This document shows, piece after piece, positions 1-13,283 of a stretch of 64,000 nt of DNA. The DNA is from Trochalopteron elliotii (Eukaryota > Chordata > Aves > Passeriformes > Leiothrichidae): NCBI GenBank assembly GCA_024734555.1, contig JANPWX010000247.1, positions 1,614,907 to 1,678,906 of the forward strand, read 5' to 3'. Below the pieces are notes generated by a model that was not told the DNA's origin, did no database searches, and saw nothing but the letters and a program-made list of their open reading frames with translations. Position numbers and translations under genes: made by a program. Numbering within the stretch: the first letter of the stretch is position 1; every line of letters begins with the position of its first letter.

Positions 1-1893
1 TCTGTTCAAAGCAGAGAGGCTCAGCTCTGCTCTGCTGACAACAGAGCTGTCAGAATGCTACCTAATGCTCCATGTATCTGACTGCCAGTCTGCACATACC
101 TGATTACCTCTCAGACAGACCCAGTACATAGGCTTCTCTCATAAGTAAAGCATATTTGTTCCTTCCTATAAACACAGGACTTGTTCCTGCTGGTCACCAA
201 ATTACAAACTATTTTTGGACAAGAATGCTGTTGCTTGCAATCCCCTGCTGTGTTTGTGAGACTTGTAAATGACCATGGTGCCTGCACATGTAAACAGGCA
301 CAAATCACAATATGTTTGTTCCCTACTGACAAGAGGTTAGGAACGCATCTGCTCATTCCTGCCACAGAAAGAACCTTAATCCATACCAAAAGCTATTTCT
401 AATAGAAATTAGTACAGGGTAGAACCACAAGGATGAATATTTCTCACTGCATGTAGCAGCTGTATAGAGGCATGTCTCTACCAATGCACTAATATTTTGT
501 TTGATTGAAAAGACACATCATTGAAAACTTGTACAGTTGAACTATGCAATTATATGACTGTAAATATGACCACATCCTTCTGAAGAGTACTCAAGGCAAG
601 AAGATTAAGGTTTGGGGTTTTTTTAAGTGTTTTATTTGCAAATAAACAATAGTGTTTGTGTCCAGCTATCATTCTGGGTGTTAATTGTAGTATAGCTTTT
701 AGATCATTACTCAGTTAAACTGTGTAATGTTTTTAGTGAGTTAAGAAAGAGTTTTGCATTCTGGTACAGAGAACCTTCAGTAACAAATCTTTCAGGCAGC
801 AGCCTGCTAAGAAGAATTTGAGAAAGCTCTCTCTGTTTTTTTTGTTTTGAACATATATGAATTTTCTTATTATTTTTATATTTTCCCTTAAGTTTAATGA
901 ATTTCCTGGGCTCTGCAGATCCATTGTCCTGTGAAGCTGATAGAAATGCTAGTATATTTTGGTCCTCTTTCAATGAATAATAGAGCTTATTCTGTGTTAA
1001 ACTTTACAAATGGCAGTCAGAGTGCACATGCAGCACATTTCCAGGGCAATCAGATGTGTGTGTGTTCCAGCAGACTGTTCCCTTCACCTTGCACAAAAGG
1101 GTTGTTTAAGTCTACTAGATTTTTTTTTTTCTTTTTAATTCCTAGTCTGGATGTATTGGGGGAAATAAAAAGCTTGTTCAGATGTTATAATTAGCTGCTT
1201 AATAACTGCAGGCTGCTTACCAGCAGGACAGCAGGAACAGAATTGAAAAATGCTGTCATGACTGTTCTAAAATCTGGTTGCCCCTTGAAGACATTTCTGT
1301 TGAGTACTGGTCTGAGCAGTGTGCTTTTACTGCCTTCTCTGTGTAGTTAGAGGGTAAATGTACCTGCTTTTTTTAAAAAAACCCCAGACTTTTCTGTTGC
1401 TATGCATGTGATTCGCAGAAGTGGTGAAACACCTGAGTGAGCTTTAATTTGTTCAAGTCAGGTACCAATATCTTGGAAATGCAGCAATCTGGAGTACAGG
1501 AGCTTGACATCTGAGTCAGTGTCCAGCACCATGGACTACTTTTTTTCAGCTAAGCTGACTCTCTCAACTTTGCTCCAGCTGTAACTTATGGCTATTTTAT
1601 TGAAGTTTGAACTTACTGAATCCAATGTGCAGCCTCTGAGCCCGAGCTGGTCCTTCTGGACTCATGTTTCCCACTTGCTGAAGTGGTTTACTTCTTCCTG
1701 ATTTGAGCCATGGAGAAATGCAAAATGTGGACCTTGTTGATAGTAAAGGAGTCAATGTTTGATAGAAAGCTTGAGTCCTGAGCAATCATAGCAACAGTGA
1801 ATGAACTGGAGACAGTTTGGTAGCTGGGACATGTTGGAACACCACTGTTGCTTGTTTAGGTTAAAAATGTCACTCAGCTAATTAGTTCAGTGA
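1..1893. other. Unique intergenic DNA, nothing recognised
   Basis: AT-rich unique sequence with a poly(T) at about 1121-1130 and short chance frames only. No repeat family, RNA gene or exon was recognised. If synteny holds, the FOXN3 3' end may lie to the left, but no part of it is visible. Confidence 0.6.
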
Positions 1894-2272
1894 ACCACAG
1901 AAACATAGAATGGCTTGGGTTGGAGGGGCCCTTAAAGATCATCTAATTCCAACCTCTCTGGGACACCTTTCACTAGACCAGGTTGCTCTCAGCCGCATCA
2001 AACCTCACCTTGAGCACTTTCAGGTGTGGGGCATGCACAGCTTCTCTGGGCAACTTTTGTCAGCATCTTGCCATTCTCACAGGAAAGAATTTCTTCCCAA
2101 TATTTAATCTAAACAATACCCTCTTTTAGCTTAAAGCCATTACCCCTTGTCCTGTGATAAGTCCCTCTCCAGCCTTCTTGTAGGACCATTTATGTACTCA
2201 AAGGTACAATAAGGTGTCCCCACAGCATTCTTTTCTGCAGGATGAACAACTCCAACTCTCTCAGCCTGTGAA
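1894..2272 (-). mobile_element. CR1 LINE 3' fragment
   Basis: The + strand begins with the reverse complement of the CR1 3' end (catagaatggcttgggttgg, then agatcatctaattccaacc). It continues through the standard landmarks 'ggtgtggggcatgcacagcttctctgggcaac', 'gaatttcttcccaatatttaatct' and 'ccccttgtcctgt' to 'aactctctcagcctgtg'. It is a 5'-truncated copy of about 380 bases on the minus strand, with many substitutions, so it is old. It contains no intact protein. Confidence 0.9.
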
Positions 2273-5200
2273 GCTTTTCAAAATGTTGCCTGTGAGATTA
2301 TTATCATTACAGTGCTAACACAAATAGCCCCCATTCCAAGTTCTGAGCAGCAGAGAAGAAATCTCAACACAAGGTCAAGTTGGGACCTGATAGAAACTGT
2401 GGAGATAAACCCTTGACATTAGAATCAGGGATTTTTAATGCCTAGATTTCAGCATGATTTTCGTCTCTCTGCCCCGTTCTGCATAGCCTGCTTAGCATAC
2501 CCGCCTGTCTGTTCAATTCCCTTCCAGGCACTTGGTGAAAAAGCAGATGGCTGAACATTACAGGTGTCCCTCATAAACTGGGGGTGTTACAGTACAGAGC
2601 CTCACAGAGGATGGACAGGCTGAGTTCTGGCTGTGCTTCAGGGATGGGGGAAGCTTGCTGTGCAGCTGTGCAGAGGAATTAATAACTGCATTCAAGCACA
2701 GTAGCATCAATCATGAAGAATCAATTCCTGCTCCTCCCCTCAGAGCTGCAAAGTGCCAGGGGCCAGCTGCCCTCAGAGAGAGTTGATAAACACATCTGAG
2801 GAAATGTCAGACTGGTTCAGGCAAACCTAATACTCCTAAAGCACTACTGACAGAAGCCTGTATCTCATCCAGTCCTCAGTGATGCTGCTGTAACAGCTGA
2901 AAACCTCTGATCCAGCATGTCTTTTATCCATTCTTCCATTCTGCCCTGGGCTTTCCACACATCCTTGCTCTCTTGGCTTCATGCTGCTTTGACCCTTCAT
3001 TTGCATTTATCTCTTACTGTTCTAATCTGCTTTTTAAAAGCCAGTCTTTAATTTATACCTCTTTGTTTCTTTATCCCACCACAAAAGCTGTTAGATATGC
3101 TTTTTCAACACACTCTCACAGACAAGTATGATTTTTTTTAAATGCCCTCCCAAAAGCAGATAGATTTTCCTGTGATGATTTTTCACTTTTCTTTTTTCTT
3201 CAAGCCATTTATATTCCACTATTCCAGCATTTCCGATGCCATTTAATATTCAGCTTGGCTTTTGTGCTTCCTCAGGATTTCAATTTCCTTTTGGCTAAGA
3301 AAGAGAAACTAGGTGAAGATGTAATGCAGCTGGACAATTAGCCACTAAAAATAGTTTGCTAAAGGTCTGGGCAATGCAGAGACCACTATAAATATCAGAT
3401 TTGCCGATGATGTGGATTCAGGCTGAGTAGTGTGCTTAATCCTCAGTGCTCTGCTGAACGATTCACTAAGGCTGCATTTTAATAAACATTCCTAAACCAG
3501 ATATACTGTCCTGCTATCTGTAATCCCCAAACTTTCAGTTGCCCACCATGGCCTACAGAATTTAAATTAGAAATAAAATTCTAAAATAAGATTATTGTCT
3601 CTATTGTTTTGTCTCATAAAAATGATGTAATATTTTATTAAGTCAAAACAACATCAGCATCAGTTATGTAATGGTAGTCGAATTAGAGTGTAGTAAAATT
3701 AAAGTCCAGTGGAACTTAGCGACTAGGATTAGAAATCTATTTTGTTCAGCCTTGCTTCTTGGTTAATTTCATTCAAATGAAGGCCATGACAATTCACTTA
3801 CACTTTGTGTTCTGTGGGTGCATGCTCAGTCAGCATTTTACTCATACCTACCTCAGAACTTCCACAGACATCATCCTGAGGAAAGGCTGGCTAGATGCTA
3901 AGCGAAGACTTCAGCATTTAGCTCTCAGTCATGACATGTCCATTAGTGCATATGTAAATATTGTATGGATAGAACTGCACTGACACCAAATGTCAGTGAA
4001 GTGCAAGACTAAGAGCAGAAACAAGACTAAGAGCAGGAATTACACTGTAATTCTACCGTAGTTCGACACAAGCTTGATCTGTAAGGGTAAGTTTAAAGTT
4101 ACTGCTTTTTAGCTTGTGACATCAGAGTGGAAAGTGACAAATTTCTGTTCTACAAAGTGCTCATCTTTGGTTATCGCATGCCCTGAATTTCTGACATGTG
4201 GTTTTGTCAAAGCTGCAGATGATTTCTAAAATTGTTTGGATTCCTAAAGATCTCAAATAAAAATAGTTTAATTAATGAAACTGTTGGTTGGGTTTTTTTT
4301 AAAGCAATGTTATTTTATGTTTCTTAAATAATTCATTACCTTTCCATGCACAATCATTCCCACTTCACTTAATATTGCATCTCAGCTTCCTCAAAAATTT
4401 AGGTGTGCTCAAAAAAACCCACCCCAATACCCCTTAGGACATTTGCCTCAATTTTCTGATCCTACAATGTAAAATCATGTCTCCTAATGCTAGCCAATAG
4501 ATTTTGTCCTGAAAGAAATGTGAAGTTTCTAATATATCAGAGATAGCACCAAGGAATTTTGTGATAGGAAAGAGTGATAGTAAGAAAAGAGGGTAAACAA
4601 AACCTTGTGGTGTGTTTGCCGAAACCAGGGTTCTTTTCGTGAGGCTTCCAAAGCCCAATGACAATGCAAGAAGCCACCTAATGCAAAGATCAGACCTATT
4701 ACCTTCATAAGGCTTACCTATTGAAAAATTACTGAAGGATCTAATTACAGTGATTGTTAGCTGCATTCCAGATTATTATCTGTGACAATAAAATTATTAT
4801 CAGTTAAGCTTTAAAAAGTCATCAACTAATTAGTTCAGGAGAAGTATTCAAAGCACTGTGCTTGAGGTTATTAGAATTAAATTCCTAACATACATAGCCT
4901 ACAATTTCAAGCTTAAATTCTAGAGTGGCTTACTCCACACAAATTGGCAAATGCCAGGACCTTGCAGTATTATAAAGAGTAGATCAGAACCCTCTTGCCC
5001 TAAAGTTGATGAAATAATTCATTGTAATTTTAGCCAGTCACAGGAGACATCTGAGGGTGGGTAGACAAAGAGAAAGTGCTAGAGAGGAATGACTGATGAA
5101 TCTATTACATCCAGACATCAGACACACATTTGCACTAATACATTTCAGAGCTGCATGTCTTCCCTAATGAGGTCTCAGCAATGGTGTCATCAATAGTGAG

Positions 5201-5844
5201 CTCTGTAGTGCCTCAGGGGCTGCATCTCTCTCCTGCCTTGACTTTCAGTCAGTACATAGCACAGTGGAGAAACCTACCTGTCACCTTTATCAACTTAGCC
5301 TGTGGTACAAGCACTCATATGCCATTTTTACATTAGCACTTCTGTCATTGCTATCAACAAATGAGGGAGAAGACAACAGAGAAGAATTCTTCAAAATTCT
5401 AGAAGTGGACAAAAGCAGAGGCTTATTTTTTCCTTTTCCCATGACCTCTTGACTGCTTTCTAATACCTTTCTGCTGAGCTACTGCCTCTTCTGGTGCAGT
5501 TCCTTTCTATCAGAGAACCACTTTGGCTGGACAATAACCTGGCATAGAAATTTTAGACTCTTATCATTATTATTTTTCCTCTCTGAGGCCCACAGAACCA
5601 ATTATATTTTATGTAAAGTTGTTTTGGTAATGTAGGTGGTACTGCTTTGATGAGAGGTGAAGAAGAAAATTTGGTACAACATGTTGCAGTTGACTCAAAT
5701 GTAGGGAATACTGGCTGTAATTTGGACCCATGAAGAAGATTCCTCCTTTCCCTGCTTTTCACCCTCATCAAGCTGAGAGCAGGAATCTAAGAAGTCAAAG
5801 ATGTCAGAATACTTACTCTTTGGCATGGGAACTTGGAAACTTAG
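2273..5844. other. Unique intergenic DNA
   Basis: No recognised gene or repeat family apart from the small duplication at 4004-4036. The longest frame (4434-4766, minus, 110 codons) has no protein-like pattern. Confidence 0.6.
4004..4036. repeat. Tandem 18-base duplication
   Basis: 'caagactaagagcag' is present at 4004-4018 and 4022-4036. It is a small slippage product with no coding context. Confidence 0.9.
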
Positions 5845-6390
5845 ACTCATAGAATATGCTGAGTTGGAAGAGTCCCATTGGGACCATCAAGTCCAACTCC
5901 TGGCCCTGCACAGGACACCCCCAAGAGTCACACCACGTGCCTGAGAGCATTGTCCAAATGCTTCTTTAGCTCTGTCAGGCTTGGGGCTGTGAACGCTTCT
6001 CTGGGGATCCTGTTCCAGTGTCCAACCGTGCTCTGGGTGAAATACTTTTTCCTGACATCCAACCTAAACCCTTTTTCCTGATATCCAACCTAAACTTCCC
6101 CCAGCCCAGTTTCATGCTGTTTCCTTGAGTCCTTCACTGGTCACCACCACAGAGATGAGATCAGTGTCTGCCCCTCGTTTTCCCCTCATGAGGAAGTTCT
6201 AGACTGCAGTGGGGTCTCCCCTCAGTCTCCTCCAGGCTGAACAGAACAAGTGTCCTCAGCTGCTCTTCACTTGCCTTCCCCTCAAGGTCCTTCACTGTTC
6301 TCATTGTCCTCCTTTGCATGCTCTCTGATAACTTAATGTCTTTCTTGTATTATGGTGTCCAAAACTGCACACAGCACTCGAGGAAAGTAT
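5845..6390 (-). mobile_element. CR1 LINE 3' fragment with internal tandem duplication
   Basis: It starts with the antisense CR1 tail (catagaatatgctgagttgg) and the landmark 'gggaccatcaagtccaactcctggccctgcac'. It continues through 'cttctctggggatcctgttccagtg', 'ctcctccaggctgaac' and 'ccaaaactgcacacagcactcgagg'. The left (3') end is sharp; the right end is uncertain by some tens of bases. Between 6042 and 6098 the segment 'ctttttcctgacatccaac..' is present twice in tandem (about 28 bases), a local duplication after or during insertion. Confidence 0.9.
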
Positions 6391-9300
6391 CTGCCGTGAC
6401 ACTTTTGTCTTGACCCGTTGTTAATACAGGCATACTTCCTTTGTGTTGTTTGCTTTTGGATGAAATCTTACCCCTTTTTTGGACTGTCCCCTATAGACAA
6501 GCCCTTAAGTGACTCTTGCTAATAACCTGATTTCTGTGTCTCCACAAAGGCCCCAGGCAGAACCTGTAGATCAGTTTCTACTTGAAGTTAGATCTGATAA
6601 GGTAAGTTATAATTTAAAACCCTCCTGAGAGAAAGATGACTCTTGCATAGTCTGGTAATTGTCCCTGACCTTGCTTATTGAGAGAAAATGACCCATAAGA
6701 AAGCTGATTGAAAAAGAAGCATTTTAGTCACAGAATATTTATTATTACAGATGTAGTTTACTTCATGGTAGGAATAGAACCTACAATTTGATCTCTTGTT
6801 TTTAAACAGAAGAAAAAAACAGTCTTAACTGCTTTTATTATTAAAAGACTATTATTGTATAATAATAAAGAAGCTTAGAAAAGTCTAAGGAAAATACATA
6901 AAAAATATAGTGAACTATATCCAGATGTAATACAGGGCTTAGGCACATGTGAGCCAATCCAATGTGATCCAATTAACTATGGCAGCCTGTCAGCTGAAGT
7001 TACTATAGGGGACTGCATGTATGCCTCACTTGCTCAGATAATTGCTCAGTTCGTGTATGTCAGTTGAAAAAAATCACAAACCTAGGAATATAATAAGTAA
7101 CTTACTGATATTCTGTGTAAACAAATGTACATCTCTTTTTAAACAAATGTACATGTGCAAAATAATGTGTGTTGTGTATTCAAAAAAACCCTTCATTCTT
7201 CCCAAGTTATGTATTTTATGGTAATTTCATATATATCAAAATTTTGGACTTGCAGTTAATGACCTGAAAGTATCAACTCAGTCACTGTGGATTTGTATAA
7301 ATATATTATTGTGCAATCTGTGAACTGGTGAATATTTTGACAAAATTGCAGCTACTTCAGATTCTAAACTGTAAAGACCAGCTGGGTGAACTTACATCGG
7401 CATGTGCCTCTGCCATCTGGGACTGTTACCAGACATTCATCACTGGGCTGGTACAACCAGATTGAATTTGTTTGCTGTACCTCAAGGCAATGAGACAGGT
7501 ATTTGTGTCCTTCCTTTCTACTGATGTGTTGAAGAAAATTCTTTTTGAGGTGCCCTCTGAAAGAGGCATTTTCTTCTCCTTGCTAGTCGTAGGATCTTCA
7601 GACCAAAGGGTACCAGAGAAGAGAAACTCAAGCACAGCCAGATACCACAGTGATGTAGCACAGTACCAATCACTATTTCCTAGACATAGTTTGGTTTACA
7701 GATGGGATAAAGCTGCTAATTGCATTGACGGTCACTGACAATCAGGATCACTGGAAGACAGTCATGGCTACTTTGCTCTGCCCTGACAGCACCAGTCACC
7801 TGCATAGGGAGAGAACTGGCTCAGTGGCTGCTCTCTGCAGAGATGTCTTATTGCTTCCAGATGAGCCCTCTGCCTCAAGCTTCAGTGGTTTGTCCAGTGA
7901 TAAGCACAGAAAAGGTCTGGCACACTTCCTCTGAACTTCCTCTTGCTGCTGGCAGGAAATCACCCCTTCCCATTAGAGATGTGCTGGGAACAAGAAGGAT
8001 TTCAGTATTTCAAACTGCAATTGAGAATAATATTGACTATTCTTGAAGCAGGTATTTTCCACAGATGGCAGGCTTATTTTATGGCGATATAATAAAAGCC
8101 ATACTCCCTGAGTTTGTTTGTGAGGAGGTTGTCTGAGACTGCCACAACTTCAATAAACTGAACATTCATTTTGTTTACTTGCCTTCTTCCACCCAAAAAG
8201 GCAAATTATTCTGAAAAGCCAACTTATTCACTCGGAAAGAACTTAGCTTGGTTTAACACACTTCATTTTGATAAATACAAGCTGGCTGTTTCTTACCATG
8301 TTCATGTCTCTAGATGCTTATACACAGATTGTTTCACATTTTGTTGTGGTATCATTCCAGGTATTAAACTTGGACTGACTAGCCTACAATTTTCCATCTT
8401 TTCTTTTTCCTTTTCTGTGGGAGAAAGGGAAAGTCATACTATATGAAATACTATAGTCATTCTGTATAGTCATATAGTCATTCATATACTATAGAAATAC
8501 TATAGTCATTGTGATGAGTCCTCTTTGTGTCCTCAAAGTAGTTCAGATTGTTTCAATTATTTCTCAATGTTCCAAGGTGGATTTAAGCAGGTTCCATTAT
8601 TATGCACACGTTGCAGCTAAATATCTGCTATCTGTTCTTTCCTAATTCTAGCTGGTGTTCCACACCACTGAAATGTGTTAAAAATCTGATCACAGATATT
8701 CTTTTTATGAAGGCTCAGGCACTGAACACTTTGTCCTTTTACATTCCTTCATAAATTTTTCACTATTCCTGCTTAAGACCAGTGAAATGTTCTCGGTCTT
8801 TTAGCCTGACTGTATTTGTAAAAGCTTTTCTTACTTTCTTTCATGTCCTTTGCTGGTTATCTCATTTTATGCTTCAGATTTTTCTGATGTTATCTGCAAA
8901 TAACTTTGTGTTCAGTGAGCATTTGTGTTTCCATTTTTAAACAGTTAATTTTTGATTTTCGGGTCATTAGTAAGCTATTGATGTTCTTGATATAGAGCAT
9001 TTACAATGTATCTTATCTCTCCTCTGCAGAGGAATAACCTGTGATTCTTTCAATATAGAACACATTCTATTCCAAAAATGGCAAAAGAGGACTTCAACAT
9101 TGTCTGATCCTTTTTTCCAATTTTATTTAATAAAACAGAATTTGTAGCAAATCTCTCGAGTTTCAGAAGAATGTGGATTTTGACAGACTGCATACAAGAC
9201 TAAAATAAGATTTCATCAAACTTTTTGCAGCCAACTGCTATTTTAATACCAGTGCTTCAAAAATGTACAACATCCGCAGGAACAGGGGAAAGAGGAAATA

Positions 9301-11327
9301 AAAACAGTCTGAATATATCTAACGTGACTAGAACATCAGATAATGCTCCATTACAACAATGCTATTGAAGACTTACTGACAATAGATATCTGGCAGAGAA
9401 AGCCCTTCTGGCAGGATAAAATTGCATGTGGGAGATCCATATCAAGGAACAAGAATTCTGCCCTAAGGCATTTCCATGGGGAATGCTGATCATTAGGACT
9501 GTGGTACCAGATGGCATAACTGTAAAACCTCTTCTATATGCCCTAGTTATCTCTGATAATCTGCCAGGCCAGGTTTATATGTGAACTGTGTACAGTTTTT
9601 CTGGACAACTCAGGTTATTTGTTTCTAGCTAAGGTGATGAATTTTCTTATGTGAGAAAGTCCAACTAAGAACAAATCAGACAGTGAGAACTGTCGAAATA
9701 GTGGAAGATGCTTTTTTTTTAAAAGAGTAGAGCTTAGGCCCAGTACATGTATATCTGATTTTTACATATTAATTGTCTGTGGAATTCTTTCCTGATATTC
9801 CTTATTTCCTGATTTGGATAGACTGTAACTCTAATGTTACAATCTGCGTCAGGTTGCTATTCTGGAGGTTTGCTCTGCTTCTGAACTTAACTGCAGTGAT
9901 GAAGCAGTCACAGGCCCTGACCCACAGTGGATGCTGTGTCTTAATTTGGCATGGCAGAGTGGTCATTTGCTTTCCCTTGGGTATGTGGAGCCCCACAGTC
10001 CAGCTGTCCTCAGCCCTCAGAGCTGCCCTGACTCCCCAGCTAGGTTGAGGTCATCTGCCCACAGAACATCTCTACCCTCACATTCATATATACTCTGATT
10101 AATAATCACATCTTTCAAAGACTGGAAGTTTCATTAGGTTTTGCACATCTTTATAAAAGCTCTTTTAAATTCAATCCATTTTGCCAGTATGTATAGTATA
10201 TGAGATGGGCAGCTCTAAAGTCATCCTGTGGTCAAAACCTGCAAAATCACCTCTAAGTTTTGCTGTCTCATTTAAGAGAACTTTTAACTCTAATAATAGT
10301 ATTCAACAAATTAGAGCCCTCCTATTCCTTTGGCTAATTCCAGAAGTTTGTCTAAGACTGATTTCCCTGAGGATTTTCTTCTCACCACTCTGCCACTTCC
10401 AATTCTCTGGATGGTTACAGCAGATAAGCATCATTAGCAAATCAGTAGACTTTGGCAGGCTGTCTTCATTTTCCTGCTAGGGCAGCATTATGCTGTCACC
10501 AATAGTCCATCAGTTTTCTCAGATTTCACAGCAGACACTGAGGCATAGCTCTCATCTCTTCTAAATGAATTATGTGACCCAGCTGGATCCAGTCTTCTTG
10601 GAAGAGCAGATCCTATGGCTCATTTTGGTGACTGGGGGGAGGTGGACACCACCAACTCTTGATGACACTACCTCAGTCCTGGCAGTGACAGAAGAAAATG
10701 AAATATATATGGGCACTTTTGCTGTGCAGCTTGGCAGGGCAGGACAGTGTTAAGGGCCCAGGGCAGTGCACTCTGGAAAGCTCTGGCAATGGAGAGCAGT
10801 ACACTCTGAGCAGGCTCCAATGGCTCAGTTCTCCTTTTAGGCTGTACACTGTATGTGAGCCAAATGCTGAGCTCTTCTGATGTAATCAGAAGTATAGAGT
10901 AACAAACCTAAGTAAGCTTATAGCCATATGGAGAGTTGATAAAGTCAGACCAAGTATATTGGTTTATACAGATAGCTCAGACTGTCATGAAAACACTGGA
11001 TGACTGACAGAAAGCAAATGATATTTTTCTCACAGACAATCAGTTGTTTGATAAAAAATAAATACTTCCAAACCACACAATACTCCCCACAGGAAATACA
11101 TTATGTGTCTAGCATTCCTTAAAATGAACCTAACTTAACAACTGAAAATACTTGTATGACTGAGGTGTGAGCAGTAAGTGTTAATGATACTGATATTTAA
11201 TTCTGCTAATTCTCAGATTAGTTATATGCTGTGGCTTGTATCTCTAAAAATACAGAGATGTTCTCAGTCAGCTTGATGAGATGATGGTACATAGCTTCCT
11301 GCAATTTTAACAGGCATTCCAGGACAG
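6391..11327. other. Unique intergenic DNA
   Basis: AT-rich; contains the 8445-8510 local duplication. I see no exon, RNA gene or repeat family. Frames at 9773-10048 and 10181-10480 look random. Confidence 0.6.
8445..8510. repeat. Local duplication rich in 'actatagtcat'
   Basis: The 17-base word 'gaaatactatagtcatt' occurs at 8445-8461 and again at 8494-8510. Between them lie partial copies of 'tagtcat'. It looks like replication-slippage expansion. Confidence 0.85.
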
Positions 11328-11530
11328 GATGTGTTTGAGATTTGCTTAGCTAAGATGCTGGATGAGCCAGAGGAACCTGTGATTCCTGCCTCTTCTCCCG
11401 TGGCAGTCCCGCCTTCCATCAAGGTGGCCTTCAAACTGCTTCATCCAGGGACAGCTCCTCTGATAATGACGGTTCATCGGACAACTCTGAGGAGGAAAGA
11501 GGGCAGCAGTTCCTGGAGCTCCACGAGCAG
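11328..11530 (+). pseudogene. BRD4-like (BET family) single-exon relic, frameshifted
   Basis: BET proteins bind acetylated histones; this segment corresponds to the end of bromodomain 2 and the acidic-serine linker after it. The frame from 11328 reads DVFEICLAKMLDEPEEPV, then ASSP..PP..KV, close to BRD4 (DVFEMRFAKMPDEPEEPV). After a frameshift near 11425-11445 the +2 frame continues SSRDSSSDNDGSSDNSEEER and then LELHEQ, matching the BRD4 run SDS..DDSEEERAQRLAELQEQ. The similarity begins right after CAG at 11327 and stops exactly at GAGCAG|GTATCA, like an exon with its acceptor and donor. Its 203 bases compare with about 210 in BRD4 as I recall it. BRD3 and BRD2 fit less well in the DEPEEPV..SSP part. 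No other BET exon is visible nearby. The frameshift implies that it is not functional as is. Confidence 0.72.
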
Positions 11531-11769
11531 GTATCACATCTGACATGGGGAGTTGGGGATGTCCAGTGGGTCTTTCTGAAACTTGGGGTCATGGCCTCAG
11601 GGTCATGGCTCAAAGCCATGGACTTTTCAGCTATGTCAGCTGCCAAGGGCTCCAAAACTGTTTGTTTCAAGAAAAACACAAAGAATTGGGCTTTTCTGAC
11701 TGGTCCTTCCTGCTAGGACACAGGAATTGGTTCCCAGTGGCAGAAATTTGCTGCCTACCCTTGGGTGAT

Positions 11770-11886
11770 GTCTTAGCAGTTGGACTTGGGGACACAGCTT
11801 GTGTGTGATGATGGTGATATTGGGTTGATGTTGGGCTCCATGGTCTTGAAGGTCTCCTCCAAGCCAGATGATTCTGTGATTCTGTG
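11770..11886 (+). mobile_element. CR1 LINE 3' end
   Basis: The sense-orientation CR1 tail shows 'gttggacttgg', then 'gggttgatgttgggctcc', 'tggtcttgaaggtctcctcc' and the hallmark terminal repeat 'gattctgtgattctgtga' at about 11868-11886. It is heavily 5'-truncated and lies 240 bases after the BRD4-like exon relic. The left boundary is approximate. Confidence 0.8.
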
Positions 11887-13283
11887 ACTCATGTTATGAT
11901 AGATACGGTCACTTCTGAGGGCATTTGGTTTTTATTCACTCAGCTTTGCAGATGCACTTGTGGCAGACTGACATGTGACACAGCTCATGATGTGGTGTGT
12001 CTTAACTCTGAACTTTAAACCAGCTGTGTCAGCTCACTGCTCAAAGCAGCTGAAAATATCAGACTGCCTAATAGTTTAGTCCAGATGGGACTCAGATGAG
12101 ATTCTTAGAATCACTGGCATCTCAACTGAAAAAAAATTCTTGCAGATAATCAGAAAAAGATTGAAAGATCAAATAAAAAAAAAAAAATACAGTAAGAAAT
12201 TTGAAGCCTTTTGCATTTCTCTGACTGTAATGTATTTACTTTTCTGAGCTACCTCAGATTGTTTGGTATTTTTTTAATATACCGCACTCCAACCCTACTA
12301 TGTGTTAAAATACTTAGCTATTAAAAATATATTTAGATATGAAAGTTACTACACTGTGACTGCACAAGAAAAATACCAAAGCTGCATGCAGAAAGGTTCT
12401 GTCTGATTGTCAGGATTACACATTGTGGTAGCAAAGCTAAATTGGGGATTAACATGAGAGAAATGTGAGCATAGAGAGTAAGGTCTTGAAGGACATGAAA
12501 AGGATGATTACATAAACTTGGAAGATACTACATTCATTATGCCTGAGTTTTGTTCTAGGTCAGTATCTAGAGCTTATGCTGAAACTGGTCAGGGTCATCT
12601 GGTTCTGTGATTACTCAATCTTGATTTAAGTAATACAAGGTTCCACTGCTTTTGATAAATTTCTGATTTTGTAGATCATTGACTTTGCTCTTAGTTATAC
12701 TTGATTATTTTCTAGGAGAGTTTAGCTATGGCTGCAAATAAAATTTAGTGCAATGCTGTCAATTTTTTTGTGCACCTCTGCCAAAAACTGCATTGTGTTG
12801 ATACTAAAATGCTCTTCCCTGTCTCCAAACGGTCTCCACTCTCTGAGTGGGCACTTTGAACTAATTGTAATGGTACTCTGATATCCCTGGGCTGTAACTG
12901 GAGATCAACAAAGTGAAGGGAAAGGGTTTTGGCATGGTTAGATTAAATACAATGGGCAGAATATGCCACATAATACTATTTCTAATAAAAACATTGGAGT
13001 ATGGGTCTCCACTGGCTGTTGAAAATCAGCTGCAGAAAACATGAACAGTGTGCATTCCAGCTCTTCCTGACTGGAGCCATCAGTTCTCCAGAGATCTGTA
13101 TTACTTGTCATGGATAGAGCTCCTCAAAATAAGGTCCCCCAGGCTGTGCAAGTGGTCCATAATGAAACCATACCAGTTGTGTTAAGCCTACAGGTACTTA
13201 ATTGTATGACTGAGATATATTATTTTGTTATTTCAAGGCCAAATTTCAAAAGGCCTTTTCAAGGCTCTAAAGGGGGGAAATGA
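11887..13283. other. Unique intergenic DNA
   Basis: AT-rich sequence with an A-run at 12175-12187. No gene or recognisable element up to the LTR. Confidence 0.6.
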
